From Bacteroidales bacterium (GTDB taxonomy: Bacteria; Bacteroidota; Bacteroidia; Bacteroidales; UBA1715): 64,000 nt of DNA. The notes under the pieces are model-generated. The model saw only the letters and a list, made by a program, of their open reading frames with translations, made no database searches and was not told the origin of the DNA. The stretch covers positions 1 through 64,000 of the forward strand of contig JADKDL010000004.1 in NCBI GenBank assembly GCA_016714605.1, written 5' to 3'. The position numbers were made by a program, and so were the translations under genes. Below, one piece after another: positions 18,949 to 28,337 of the stretch; position 1 is the stretch's first letter, and the number at the start of each line of letters is the position of its first letter.

Positions 18949-19090
18949 TTACTGCCCATGCCGAACTGGGTAATATTTAAATTATTTGTCACATTACACA
19001 ATCTATTTTATACTCCCAAATCGAGTTTACACAAAATTATTTACGGTCTCTTATACATTACTGTATTACTTTGTTACTTTTTCGCATTTC

Positions 19091-19430
19091 TTTGCTTCCA
19101 ATACGCATTTCCATCCTTCCGATACGACTTTCTTTGCTTCCGATACGACTTTCTTGTCCTCCGATACGACTTACTTCACTTCCGATACCACTTTCATCAC
19201 TTCCGATACCACTTACTTTGCTTCCGATACCACTTTCTTCACTTCCGATACCACTTTCTTTGCTTCCGATACCACTTTCTTCTCCTCCGATACCACTTTC
19301 TTCATTGCATTCCTTCATTTCTTCATTGCATTCCTTCATTTCTTTGTTGCATTCGCTCATTTCTTTGTTGCATTCCTTCATATCTTCGTTGCATTCGCTC
19401 ATTTCTTCGTTGCATTCCTTTATTCATTAA
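19091..19430. repeat. 21-bp minisatellite
   Basis: About 16 tandem 21-bp units occur in two blocks: roughly ten of the type 'ccgataccactttcttcac', then about six of the type 'cattgcattccttcatttc'. Because the period is a multiple of three, several frames on both strands stay open and read as heptapeptide repeats: minus strand ESGIGSE and KECNEEM, plus strand SDTTFFA. No promoter or clear ribosome site marks any one as a gene. I treat it as a repeat tract, possibly with a repeat protein on the minus strand (19058..19402). Confidence 0.75.
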
Positions 19431-19568
19431 CATCTATTGTTCATTTCTACATGTTATTCTAGTATTCATCCGAAACATTTGTATGATTATCCATTTCTAC
19501 TTTCATTCGCTATTTATTATTGTTTGTTTTATTTTAAATTGTAATGCAATTATTGACAGCATAGTCCT

Positions 19569-19768
19569 ACAGACTATGCTAAACTATTACGCTCCGTTGG
19601 AGCTACCGTATTTACAAGCACCAAAGGTGCGTAATATATAAGCAATGGCTGTTAGGCCTTTGCTTTATATACAGACTATGCTAAACTATTACGCTCCGTT
19701 GGAGCTACCGTATTTACAAGCACCAAAGCTGGTAATATTAAAGCAATGGCTCTTAGCCTTTGCTTTAA
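19569..19768. repeat. Direct duplication of a 100-bp palindrome-rich unit
   Basis: Two nearly identical 100-bp units (19569..19668 and 19669..19768) each contain three short palindromes: 'gctccgttggagc', 'gcaccaaaggtgc' and 'aagcaatggct...cctttgctt'. There is no coding function. This is typical of intergenic repeat units in Bacteroidota. Confidence 0.65.
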
Positions 19769-19859
19769 TTCTATTTGACAAATTAAAAATTATATCATCA
19801 AATAATATTTCTTTTCTAATCATTAGGCAATAGCCTAATAAAATATGTTTGACTTAGGC
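19764..19859. repeat. MITE-like element, copy 3 (partial)
   Basis: This is the right part of the MITE-like element with the hairpin 'attaggcaatagcctaat' and end 'gacttaggc'. It continues directly into 'acagcccatagcc', a copy of the IS4 end sequence. Confidence 0.6.
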
Positions 19860-20118
19860 ACAGCCCATAGCCAAACCGAGGTATACATAAAATAAAATAC
19901 ATTACTGGCTCGGAAAAATGTAGATAAAGCATTTTCATAAATCAGGCAAGATAACTTCGCCGATTTTCAATTCCTTTTACATTATAAATATCTATGTAAT
20001 AACGGCGATGCCAATACCATTGAAAGAAATATTTATTAATTCTGTATGCACGGTGGCGTGCGAGGTGAACTGTTGATTATTATGAATGTCAGTCGAATAC
20101 TCTATTAGGTGCAATTGC

Positions 20119-21762
20119 TTATTTTAAATCATAATTCATATTATCTTCTAATATTCTTAATCTTTTAAAATCATAGTCTTTGTTAAACATACTCCTTTTT
20201 TTAATATATTCTTTACATTCAATGTCATTTAAATCTAAAATTGTGTGAAATAAATCATCACTCATAAAAGGCTTATCTATATTTGATAAAATTGTTTTTT
20301 GTTTGTCATTGTAAAATTGTATATACTTAGGTGAAAGCCAGATAATAAAAGGAATTTCGACATTTGATTTTGGTAACGCCCCAGAATAATCATGACCAAC
20401 ATTATTGTTTTCATCAAATACATTTTCACTATGGTCTGCAAGGTATATGGCAGATGAAATGATGTTGTCATGCTTCAAACTATACGAATCTAAAATGTCT
20501 AATATACTGTCTACCACGAAATCATTATATAGAACCGAATTGTCGTATTCGTTTATGAGTCGTTCTTTGTTTGTTGAATAATTTGTGAATTTATTATATT
20601 TATTGGGGTATCGTTTTGCATACGCAGCATGGCTACCCATTAAATGAATTACAATAAATTTATTTTTTGTTTTTTCATCTAATGCCAAATAAAAAGGTTG
20701 AAAAAGTCTTTCATCATAAGATGATAAATAGGTGCTTTCAAACGATGTATTTGCATTGTTGTTTACAAAAACAGAAATGTCTGATGTGTTTGCTAAATTA
20801 TAAACGGCATTATCCCAAACTCCAATTGGAGACTGATTTGATAACCAAATTGTTTTAAATTCTAATGAATGAAAAACATCTATTACGCTTATGCTTTTAT
20901 CGAAACTCATCTTATTTTCAATGTTCGATTCCGTTAGTATAGATAATACTGAATTTAAAGTGTTTGAATATGGACTAATAACATTTTTATATACAATAAT
21001 ATCTTTTCGTTTCTCCAGCCTTGGATTTGTGTTTCGTTTATAATTATACAAAGACATATGATTTCTACTACATGATTCTCCAATAATCAACACAAAAACA
21101 TGTTGTTGTAATTCTCCGGAATTAAACTTAGCATGAATGTTTGCAACTTTCCTTTTCTTTAATGCATTATAATATTTAAGCTCGTTTCCAAAAGAGACTA
21201 GAGCTTTAGCTGTTTGAGGGATACCTTTTCTAATCAATCTCTCATTTACTAGGTTTTCTGAAAGAAATATTGTTGATAATAATATGATAATTATTATTAT
21301 CCAGTTGCTTTTAGGATAAGTAATTACGGAATAAATTTTTCTGATACATAAAAAATACAAAAAGATGTATGGAATGAGTAACAACAGTAGAAAACTAAAT
21401 TTTAATTCCATAAACTCTTTAGCCTCATTGATATTAGTGTTTAACAACACGAATAAACTTGATGCAGTGATTGGTCCTTTTAAAATTAGTAAGTGACATA
21501 AATTGATCAATCCGTCTATGAAAAAGATGGTAACAGCTATTTTATAAACTATTTTCTTTTTTATAAAATAGTATGGTAATGTTACTATTGGAATCCAGCA
21601 GAAATATATTGCTATTTCTCGAGTATCATAAATATCATAATTGAGTGCTAATGATATTATCTGCACATAAAATATCATTATTAATAGATAAGTAGGAAAT
21701 ACTTGTCTCAGTGTGCTCATTTGTAGATCATAGTATTTCGCAAAACATTTCACTAACATCAA
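20119..21762 (-). CDS. Phosphoethanolamine transferase (EptA/CptA-like, alkaline phosphatase superfamily)
   Basis: The 547-residue protein has about five N-terminal membrane spans (residues 20-180) and a periplasmic sulfatase-fold domain from about 220. The metal and nucleophile site reads 'LIIGESCSRNHMSLYNYKRN', matching the family GE[ST]xxR...LYxY pattern. A second metal site is 'IYLADHSENV' and a histidine site is 'NVGHDYSGALPKSN'. Such enzymes move phosphoethanolamine from phosphatidylethanolamine to lipid A or core sugars, which can change resistance to cationic peptides. A Cys follows the GES, where CptA-type relatives often have Thr. Several Met codons near the start are possible. Confidence 0.85.
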   Translation of the reverse strand: MMLVKCFAKYYDLQMSTLRQVFPTYLLIMIFYVQIISLALNYDIYDTREIAIYFCWIPIVTLPYYFIKKKIVYKIAVTIFFIDGLINLCHLLILKGPITASSLFVLLNTNINEAKEFMELKFSFLLLLLIPYIFLYFLCIRKIYSVITYPKSNWIIIIIILLSTIFLSENLVNERLIRKGIPQTAKALVSFGNELKYYNALKKRKVANIHAKFNSGELQQHVFVLIIGESCSRNHMSLYNYKRNTNPRLEKRKDIIVYKNVISPYSNTLNSVLSILTESNIENKMSFDKSISVIDVFHSLEFKTIWLSNQSPIGVWDNAVYNLANTSDISVFVNNNANTSFESTYLSSYDERLFQPFYLALDEKTKNKFIVIHLMGSHAAYAKRYPNKYNKFTNYSTNKERLINEYDNSVLYNDFVVDSILDILDSYSLKHDNIISSAIYLADHSENVFDENNNVGHDYSGALPKSNVEIPFIIWLSPKYIQFYNDKQKTILSNIDKPFMSDDLFHTILDLNDIECKEYIKKRSMFNKDYDFKRLRILEDNMNYDLK

Positions 21763-22090
21763 TTGCTGAATTATACCTTTTATTTACACCTCATTTTTCC
21801 TGTGAATATGACTTTTTTTGAAAATATAATGGTGTATCATTATTCTTCTTTTGAAATGTTTTATTCAGTTTCAAAAATAGTCAAATTATCTATACATTCA
21901 AATTATAGATAGGTGATATAATTTCTATTAATGTCAGTGAAGACACTGACGCTGGCGAATGAGTTTTTTTTATTTATTATCTATTATCAATTATCAATTG
22001 TGTAATATTTATCTAAATCAGATACCCAGCCGGTATGTAATAAAATGGTCTTCTAATAGGCAATTACAGCTACACAACTTTTCATAAATA
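21763..22090. other. Gene-free stretch
   Basis: No gene was seen. This AT-rich DNA lies upstream of the phosphoethanolamine transferase and downstream of the GH9 gene, and no clear TAnnTTTG element was found for the transferase. Confidence 0.4.
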
Positions 22091-22158
22091 GTAAAACAGA
22101 GAAATTGCCTAAATAAAATCTTTAAAATGATTTTATCTAGGCAAATTCTCTGTTTTAC
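22091..22158 (-). terminator. Long hairpin terminator after the GH9 gene
   Basis: The two 30-base arms ('gtaaaacagagaaattgcct' onward and its complement) have two mismatches and an 8-nt loop. The hairpin begins 17 bp after the GH9 stop codon, so it is a strong transcription end or mRNA-stabilising structure. Confidence 0.8.
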
Positions 22159-22174
22159 CTTCAATTATTATTAA

Positions 22175-25100
22175 TTATTTAACAATCAACTGTTTTTGTT
22201 CATTTCCAGATTTCACAATATAAACACCTTGTTTCAAAGTTATCTTTTGTGTTTCTCCTGCTTTAATATTAAATGAAGCGATATGAACACCAATAATGTT
22301 GTCAATAACGATATCACTATCGCTTGCAACTTTGATATAGCATTCTGATTCTGATGGATTTGGAAATAAATTAAAACTAGATTTTTGAACTTGATTAATA
22401 TTAGTAGGAAGATGTTCTCCATATTCAAGTTGTATCCAGTTTAAATTCACATAATTGTTATTCACAAATATTCTTATTGTCTGCTTTCCTGTTTCTAGTT
22501 TTATCAATTGCAATACTGTTTGCCATTTTTGCCATCCTCCTGTATTTGGAGTCGAAATTGAATTTAGATTCTCTGAGCTTATTCCATTATAGGTTTGAAC
22601 TATGATTTCACTCTTTTGCAATTGTGAAGCTACCCTAACACTAATGGTATAAGTTCCTGCATGTTTTACATCAATCAGATAATCTAACCAGTCGCCTTTG
22701 TCAGTATAGCCAACATTTAAACCTCCACCAGTGTCGGAACATGGTTCTTTTACGAAACCATTGTTATACGCATAGGCTTCAATTTCAATCTGTTTAGAAG
22801 AAAGTGAGTCAATTATAACATAGTTTTGCTCCTTTGGAAGTGAATTGCTTGCAATAAATTTAGTAAAAGAAAGAATAGGATCTCCGCTTAGAGTTAAGAT
22901 ACCATCTGCTATTGAGCTTATAAAAACACTATCGTTTGAAGTAAATCTCTCTGATAATTTAACGGTTACAATTGCATCGAGAACAGTAATACTAGTAATT
23001 TCAATTTCTGAAAGATTCGAAGAGTTTTCATATTCCACTAGTAACTTATTAGCGCCTGTACCTATTTTAATTGCTTTGTCGAAGGTGAGAGTAAGAGTAT
23101 ATCCATCTTCGTTAGCACTTGCACTCATAAGCGTAGAAGGGCGTTCGGGTGCAGTGTTTTTCACCGAAATTACATCAAAATCCTGCATTATTCCTCCCTC
23201 ATTTGAGGTAATAGTGGTTCCGGTATATGAAACACCAACAAAATCATAGAGATAGATTTGCTCTGTTGCAATGATAATTTTCATATCAGAAACAGAATCA
23301 ATAACAGCGTATTTTGAAACCACTGAACTGTTTACATATACCTTGAAATCATTACGTAATGTATCGAAGTCAATGATTTTTTTGTTTAAAGTAAGAATTA
23401 TCGAATTTCCATCAGCTGAAGTCTCTGCGCCAATTACTACCGGAGCTGCACCTATAACGTTGTTGATAATTATTTGGTCTTGTAGCGTTGATATTTGGGT
23501 AGCATTAATAGAAATCACCGAGTCTATTTCTGAATTAATTGTAATTGTAGTTTCATTAGATTTTATTGAATCGCGCAGAAAAATTAGAATTGTGTTTTCT
23601 GAATTTGAATCAAAAGTAATTGAATCAATTTCTTTTACAATGTCATTTGCTTTGATAGAGTAGGAGACTTTCTCAGTATCGAAAGCTGCAAGATTTTCTG
23701 GATATGAGATACGTATTATTGCTCCTGTTGTGTCTGATCCAATAAAGGTAGGTTTCATTTTTATTGAAGAATATATTGCTTCTATAGCACCTGTTAGAAA
23801 CACAAAAGGGCCATTCCAGTTTATTGCAATTTCATTTGTAGAGTAACTGCAAGTTCTGTCTAGATATGATTTTGCACCATACGTAGAAGGATATTGAGCT
23901 GTTCCACAATCTGCTGATTGGTTTCCTGCGTTTGGTCCACCAACCAGATAGCCCGGCAGAGAGGCAACAATTCCGTCTGATTCAGCTCTTCTGTCGTGAA
24001 TGTTCATTGGAGAAACATCGCCAAATCCGGTAACAAAACAATAAGGAGTTGCATTTCTACCAAGGAGATAATCGAGTATAGCTATAGCGGTGTTTAGATA
24101 TTTTTCATCTTTTGAAAAGTGGTACGCCGATGCCGCAACCATTCCAATACCTGCTGCTGAACCATTGCTACCCCAGAAAAAATTATTGATTCCTATTTTA
24201 TATGGATGCATTTCTGTTTGTGATACCATTCTGTCAGCCATGGTGTAGAATGATTGCGTTATTATTGATTTCAAAGAATCAGCCATAGGAACAGTATCAA
24301 TACAGTTCATGAGCGATAGAAGTCCGTTTGTTTGAACGTTTGGCCACTGAGGTGAATCAAAGTTGGTCATGGTTGGTAGACTTTCTAAATAACTTATGTT
24401 ATTGGTTGCCAAAAACAATTCAATCTGAGCCCAGAAGAATTCGTCTTTTACATTAGAGTCACCATAACCTCCAGTGCTTATTCCAGAAGGGTTGGTAAAG
24501 TAAATTGCAGGATTTGCTTTGGCCCATTCCATAGCTTTTTTTGCAGTTTTAAGGCATGAGTCTGCATATCCGGGAAATAGCGTTTCAAACTCTCTGAATA
24601 CTCGCGATGATTTTGCCATCATCGCAGCAAAATCGAGCGTAGCTGCTGTAGATTTGGTTACAAGATATCGTGGTCCTTGCGGTGCTTTGTCTGGCATAAC
24701 CATAGCAGTAAAAGCAGCATCAGTAAGTTTAGTGTAAACACCTCCATCATTTGGGTCTTGCATGGTGAGCAACCAGTCTGTTTCCCATTTTACTTCGTCT
24801 AGGATATCGGGTAAAGTATTTGATGACTCAGGGATATTAAGATTTTGTTTTTTGAAATAATCAGGAAAGCATTCATAAGCATGAAGCATTGTAAATACTG
24901 CCGGATTGGCATTAACCACATATTTGTTGTAATCGCCTGCATCATACCAGCCTTTAGATGATGATAGTACGGTGCCGGTAGGTCGAAGAGCAGATGCTGC
25001 CGAAGCATGAATCAGTACAGCTGTGTCTAGATGTCCTGCAGCTCTTGAAAAATCAATATCATTGAATGTTGCATATTCTTTTTCTATTGCGGTAGAGGCT

Positions 25101-25480
25101 CTCCACAGATAGAATGCTTTTACAGACCAAGTTGTTAATTCCTTGAATAGGTTTTTTTCTGCTATTTGAAATACATGTGATTTTTTTTCACCCGATTTTA
25201 TGTAGTAGGAGCCAACGGTTTTTAAATCGGAAAAATCGGCTGTTTTTATGTTGCTCTCTCCCGAATTACTCCAAGATTGTGGAGCTGATAAATTACCATT
25301 ATACACTTCCAAACCACTTATTTGGTCTATTACAGAAAAGGTAGTTTCAGTAGTTTCAGTTACTACTGCAATCTTCTGAGCTTGTTTGTAAAACCCAATC
25401 TGGTTTACTTTAATGTCTTGTGCGTTAATTGATTGTATTATGCAGATAAGCATAAATAAAATCATCAAGAATTGTTTCAT
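22175..25480 (-). CDS. GH9 endoglucanase with CBM6 and type IX sorting domain
   Basis: Start chosen at 25480 (MKQFLMILFMLICIIQSINA, a signal peptide) rather than 25516. Numbering here runs from 25516: an Ig-like CelD_N domain (33-120); a GH9 (alpha/alpha)6 barrel (125-590) with WYDAGD (Asp192/Asp195, water activation), HDRR (about 507) and the acid Glu562 in YSTNEIAINWNGPF; three Ig-like repeats (600-920); a CBM6 (925-1045, 'DKGDWLDYLIDV', 'NLNWIQLEYG'); and a C-terminal type A sorting domain starting 'SFNLFPNPS'. It cleaves cellulose or mixed-linkage glucan at the cell surface or outside. It is intact, and is the most distal of four minus-strand hydrolase genes downstream of the HTCS gene. 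Confidence 0.93.
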   Translation of the reverse strand: MKQFLMILFMLICIIQSINAQDIKVNQIGFYKQAQKIAVVTETTETTFSVIDQISGLEVYNGNLSAPQSWSNSGESNIKTADFSDLKTVGSYYIKSGEKKSHVFQIAEKNLFKELTTWSVKAFYLWRASTAIEKEYATFNDIDFSRAAGHLDTAVLIHASAASALRPTGTVLSSSKGWYDAGDYNKYVVNANPAVFTMLHAYECFPDYFKKQNLNIPESSNTLPDILDEVKWETDWLLTMQDPNDGGVYTKLTDAAFTAMVMPDKAPQGPRYLVTKSTAATLDFAAMMAKSSRVFREFETLFPGYADSCLKTAKKAMEWAKANPAIYFTNPSGISTGGYGDSNVKDEFFWAQIELFLATNNISYLESLPTMTNFDSPQWPNVQTNGLLSLMNCIDTVPMADSLKSIITQSFYTMADRMVSQTEMHPYKIGINNFFWGSNGSAAGIGMVAASAYHFSKDEKYLNTAIAILDYLLGRNATPYCFVTGFGDVSPMNIHDRRAESDGIVASLPGYLVGGPNAGNQSADCGTAQYPSTYGAKSYLDRTCSYSTNEIAINWNGPFVFLTGAIEAIYSSIKMKPTFIGSDTTGAIIRISYPENLAAFDTEKVSYSIKANDIVKEIDSITFDSNSENTILIFLRDSIKSNETTITINSEIDSVISINATQISTLQDQIIINNVIGAAPVVIGAETSADGNSIILTLNKKIIDFDTLRNDFKVYVNSSVVSKYAVIDSVSDMKIIIATEQIYLYDFVGVSYTGTTITSNEGGIMQDFDVISVKNTAPERPSTLMSASANEDGYTLTLTFDKAIKIGTGANKLLVEYENSSNLSEIEITSITVLDAIVTVKLSERFTSNDSVFISSIADGILTLSGDPILSFTKFIASNSLPKEQNYVIIDSLSSKQIEIEAYAYNNGFVKEPCSDTGGGLNVGYTDKGDWLDYLIDVKHAGTYTISVRVASQLQKSEIIVQTYNGISSENLNSISTPNTGGWQKWQTVLQLIKLETGKQTIRIFVNNNYVNLNWIQLEYGEHLPTNINQVQKSSFNLFPNPSESECYIKVASDSDIVIDNIIGVHIASFNIKAGETQKITLKQGVYIVKSGNEQKQLIVK

Positions 25481-25516
25481 AATTTTTAGTTTTAGTAATC
25501 TGTTTATAGTATTCAT

Positions 25517-26062
25517 TTGATATCACTTATGTTTTTTCTTTTATGAACGAGATGTTTAATGCAAAAATAGATTGACAATAATATTTTTCTTTATGATAAT
25601 GTTTCAGCTCTGTGAGCTTATGTTGCACTTTAAAATTCAAATTTAATATAAAACTAAAAATTATATTTTAATTAAATCATTCATAATTATAATATTAGAA
25701 GATATACTTAAGCAATATAGTGATTTTGATAATTATTTTCTCTTGTTGCAAATCTCAAAAAAAATTGTGGTTTCATTAGCATCAAGTTATTTTTTACCGG
25801 ATTATTTCTTCGTATTATTTTATAATATGCTTGTAACTGTTTGAAATAATGAAATATGTAAGCTATTGGACAAAAGTAGGACAGGTAAAAAGTGTATAAT
25901 TCGATGGGTTTTTATTTTATAGAAAATTAAATTAGTAGACATTGGGTATTAGATGTAATAATTTATAATCTCAATGTTATTTTCAGGTTTTAGGATTCTG
26001 CATATTGAAAAATGTGCTAAATAATGGAGGTTGTATTTTAAAATAAAGGTGTTTAAATACAA
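25517..26062. other. Gene-free stretch
   Basis: This AT-rich gap lies between the GH16 and GH9 genes and presumably holds the GH9 promoter. I see no confident promoter element and no gene. Confidence 0.4.
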
Positions 26063-26105
26063 ATTACGTATTAGGAAACTTAATAATAGTTTTCTAATAC
26101 GTAAT
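26063..26105 (-). terminator. Hairpin terminator after the GH16 gene
   Basis: A 17-bp stem ('attacgtattaggaaac' and its complement, one mismatch) with a 9-nt loop lies 15 bp after the GH16 stop codon. Confidence 0.75.
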
Positions 26106-26119
26106 CAACGGTCAAGCAC

Positions 26120-26400
26120 CTATCTCACTATCCAATCTAGTTGACATGGTTCTGATACTTTTATCTGATAGCCTTGTCCCCATTTTACCGAGGTAAGTGT
26201 GTTTAGAAAGGATTGGTTGGTATTTATATAGACTTTTTCATTATCCTTTACCGAAATAACCTTAGACCATACACTAGAAAGGGCAGAGGCAAGAGGTGTG
26301 CTTCCAAGAAGAGGACAGCCAATTAAATTCCAACCGGCTCTTAGAATAACGAAATTTTGTTCAGTAATATTTACAACAATTTCGGCTCTGTGCTTTCGCA
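26120..26400 (-). CDS. GH16 protein, C-terminal segment (2 of 2): GWNL module
   Basis: This completes the GH16 gene after a frameshift near 26390 ('ISGCESTE' continues into 'AEIVVNITEQNFVILRAGWN'). It holds one complete GWNL module running to 'GYQIKVSEPCQLDWIVR', the same end as in the GH64-GH5 and GH5 proteins. The ORF in this frame opens at 26506, but the part before about 26390 is out of frame. Confidence 0.7.
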
Positions 26401-28230
26401 GCCACTTATTGTTTGAGATACATAATATTTGCTTGATCCTGCATCTGCTGTGGAAGGTATTGGGGCAAGCATTGTTCCTGCACCTCCTGTTTGAGTGGTG
26501 TACCACAGTAAATTAGTACCTATAGCAGTTAATGCTGATGTTGTTGTATTTTGCTCAATTTCAATTGGCGAAACTACTGTTGGTGCAACCGCTGCAACGG
26601 TTGTTACTTTCTTCAGATTATCGAAATAATATGTTCCTGCTGTTGTGGAATTTGGTTTGAATAGGATGATAATTCTATCCAAATTGTTCTGAAATGTTGC
26701 TCTATTAGGATCGGCAGTTTCGTTGAGCATAAAATGGAGCGTTTCCCAAGTGTTCACTTTTGTGGTGGTTGCTCTATATGTTGTATGTCTGCCAGTAGGC
26801 CAGGTGTCGTTCCACGCAGAAGAACTGGCTATTTGCAATTCTACTATTGTGCCTACCGCTTGCGAACTATATACATCCATTTCAAAAGCCATGTCTCCAT
26901 TCTCGAACTGACTTCCATTGGGAATGAGTGCATTGTTTAGAGCTACGTTATCATATTGCTCCGAAGCGTTTCGTGCATAGCTCATCACCTTTGCCGAATT
27001 GTTGACCGTGTTCGTAGCCGGATTGTTTACGACCAAAGCTGTTCCGCTGGCAGCACCCACATCTACAAGTGTGCGGTTGTCAAAATCAGCATATACAAAA
27101 GTACAAGCGTCTTTGAGTACACTGATTGTTTTGGTAAGTTTGAAGGTATTTTCGGGACATTGTCCGCTTGCCGGAACGGTTACATCAAGAGTAAGTGTAT
27201 AGGTAGATTCGGATGGAAATGAAATTTGCACGGCATTGGTTCCTTGTCCGCTTTTTATTGTTGCATTCTGAGCCGACCATGTATAGCTTGCACCTGTTAT
27301 TTCAGAAATTGAAAATTGATTGCTCGTATTTGCAAATACTTTCGACGAACCTGATATGGCTGTTGGATTTATTACACCGCCCGAACCGCTACTATAAACA
27401 CGTACATAGTCTATCTCGAATGTTGGTTTGGTAAGAGTAATCTGAGCAGCTGTTGGGTTTCCACAAAAACCACCACCCACGGCAAGATTGAGGATGATAT
27501 AAAAGTCGCTCGTCCACGGCCATAAATTGCTGGTATTGTTGTTTAAAGGATTTAAAGAATTTGGATCTCTGGTTTCGGTCTTGAAAAGCGTATTGTCGAA
27601 ATACCATTTTATATCGTCGGCAGTCCACTCTACGGCATAGATATGAAAATCTTGATCTAAATCGGCAGTATGAGTATAATTCGTTCCATCGTATCTGTTA
27701 TCGGGCCAAGGCTGACCATAATGCAATGTGCCATGGTTTATTCGTGGTTGGTCTCCACGATATTCCATAATATCTATTTCACCGTCATAGGCCAATTGTT
27801 TGACCGCAGATAGCATCCAAAATGCCGGCCACATACCAACTCCTTTGGGCATACGCATACGAGCCTCGAACCGTCCATAAGTGCGAGAATATTTACCTAA
27901 GGTAACTAGTTTTGCAGAACTAAATTCAGAACCGCCCGATGCTTCTTTTTTCACGGTCATGGTAAGAATTCCGTTTGCTACTGTAGTGTTGTTTGTGCCA
28001 CTAGTATAATTTTCCAATTTGCCCCATCCACAGAGATTAGGACAACCATTTCCTGTTTGAAAAGTCCATTTCGAAGCATCTACCTCAGTTCCATCAAACT
28101 CGTCTGACCAAACTAGTTGGTTGCATTGCGAATATGAAATATTTGATAATAAGAGAAACAGAATGATAAAACTAAATAATATCAAACCACTAACTTCTTT
28201 TTTTCTGTTTTTGCTTACGGCTACAATCAT
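26371..28230 (-). CDS. GH16 beta-glucanase (laminarinase/lichenase type), segment 1 of 2
   Basis: A signal sequence (membrane-like residues 14-34) is followed by a GH16 jelly roll (about 36-285). Catalytic residues are in DGEIDIMEYRG: Glu151 nucleophile, Asp153 and Glu156 acid/base. 'MWPAFWML' and 'VEWTADDIKWYFDN' are further GH16 marks. After it come an Ig/PKD-like domain (295-375), a CBM-like jelly roll (about 380-540) and an Ig-like linker. It hydrolyses beta-1,3 or mixed-linkage beta-1,3/1,4-glucan. The chain continues in the 26120..26400 segment. It belongs to the glucan locus under the HTCS. Confidence 0.9.
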   Translation of the reverse strand: MIVAVSKNRKKEVSGLILFSFIILFLLLSNISYSQCNQLVWSDEFDGTEVDASKWTFQTGNGCPNLCGWGKLENYTSGTNNTTVANGILTMTVKKEASGGSEFSSAKLVTLGKYSRTYGRFEARMRMPKGVGMWPAFWMLSAVKQLAYDGEIDIMEYRGDQPRINHGTLHYGQPWPDNRYDGTNYTHTADLDQDFHIYAVEWTADDIKWYFDNTLFKTETRDPNSLNPLNNNTSNLWPWTSDFYIILNLAVGGGFCGNPTAAQITLTKPTFEIDYVRVYSSGSGGVINPTAISGSSKVFANTSNQFSISEITGASYTWSAQNATIKSGQGTNAVQISFPSESTYTLTLDVTVPASGQCPENTFKLTKTISVLKDACTFVYADFDNRTLVDVGAASGTALVVNNPATNTVNNSAKVMSYARNASEQYDNVALNNALIPNGSQFENGDMAFEMDVYSSQAVGTIVELQIASSSAWNDTWPTGRHTTYRATTTKVNTWETLHFMLNETADPNRATFQNNLDRIIILFKPNSTTAGTYYFDNLKKVTTVAAVAPTVVSPIEIEQNTTTSALTAIGTNLLWYTTQTGGAGTMLAPIPSTADAGSSKYYVSQTISGCESTEPKLL

Positions 28231-28337
28231 AGTTCAGGTTTTTTTTCAATATTCAAAAGTAATTATTTTATGTTAATGCTAATTTAAAAATGCAAATATA
28301 TCGTTATCATATTTTTACCATTATTTCACACAACTAT

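Noticed and set aside
19091..19430. Tandem repeats taken as a CRISPR array
   Set aside because: The units are directly tandem with no spacers, the period is 21 bp, and no cas gene is present.
18958..19641. Plus-strand 227-residue and overlapping ORFs across the minisatellite
   Set aside because: They are open only because the repeat period is a multiple of three; the predicted peptides are low-complexity and no promoter was found.
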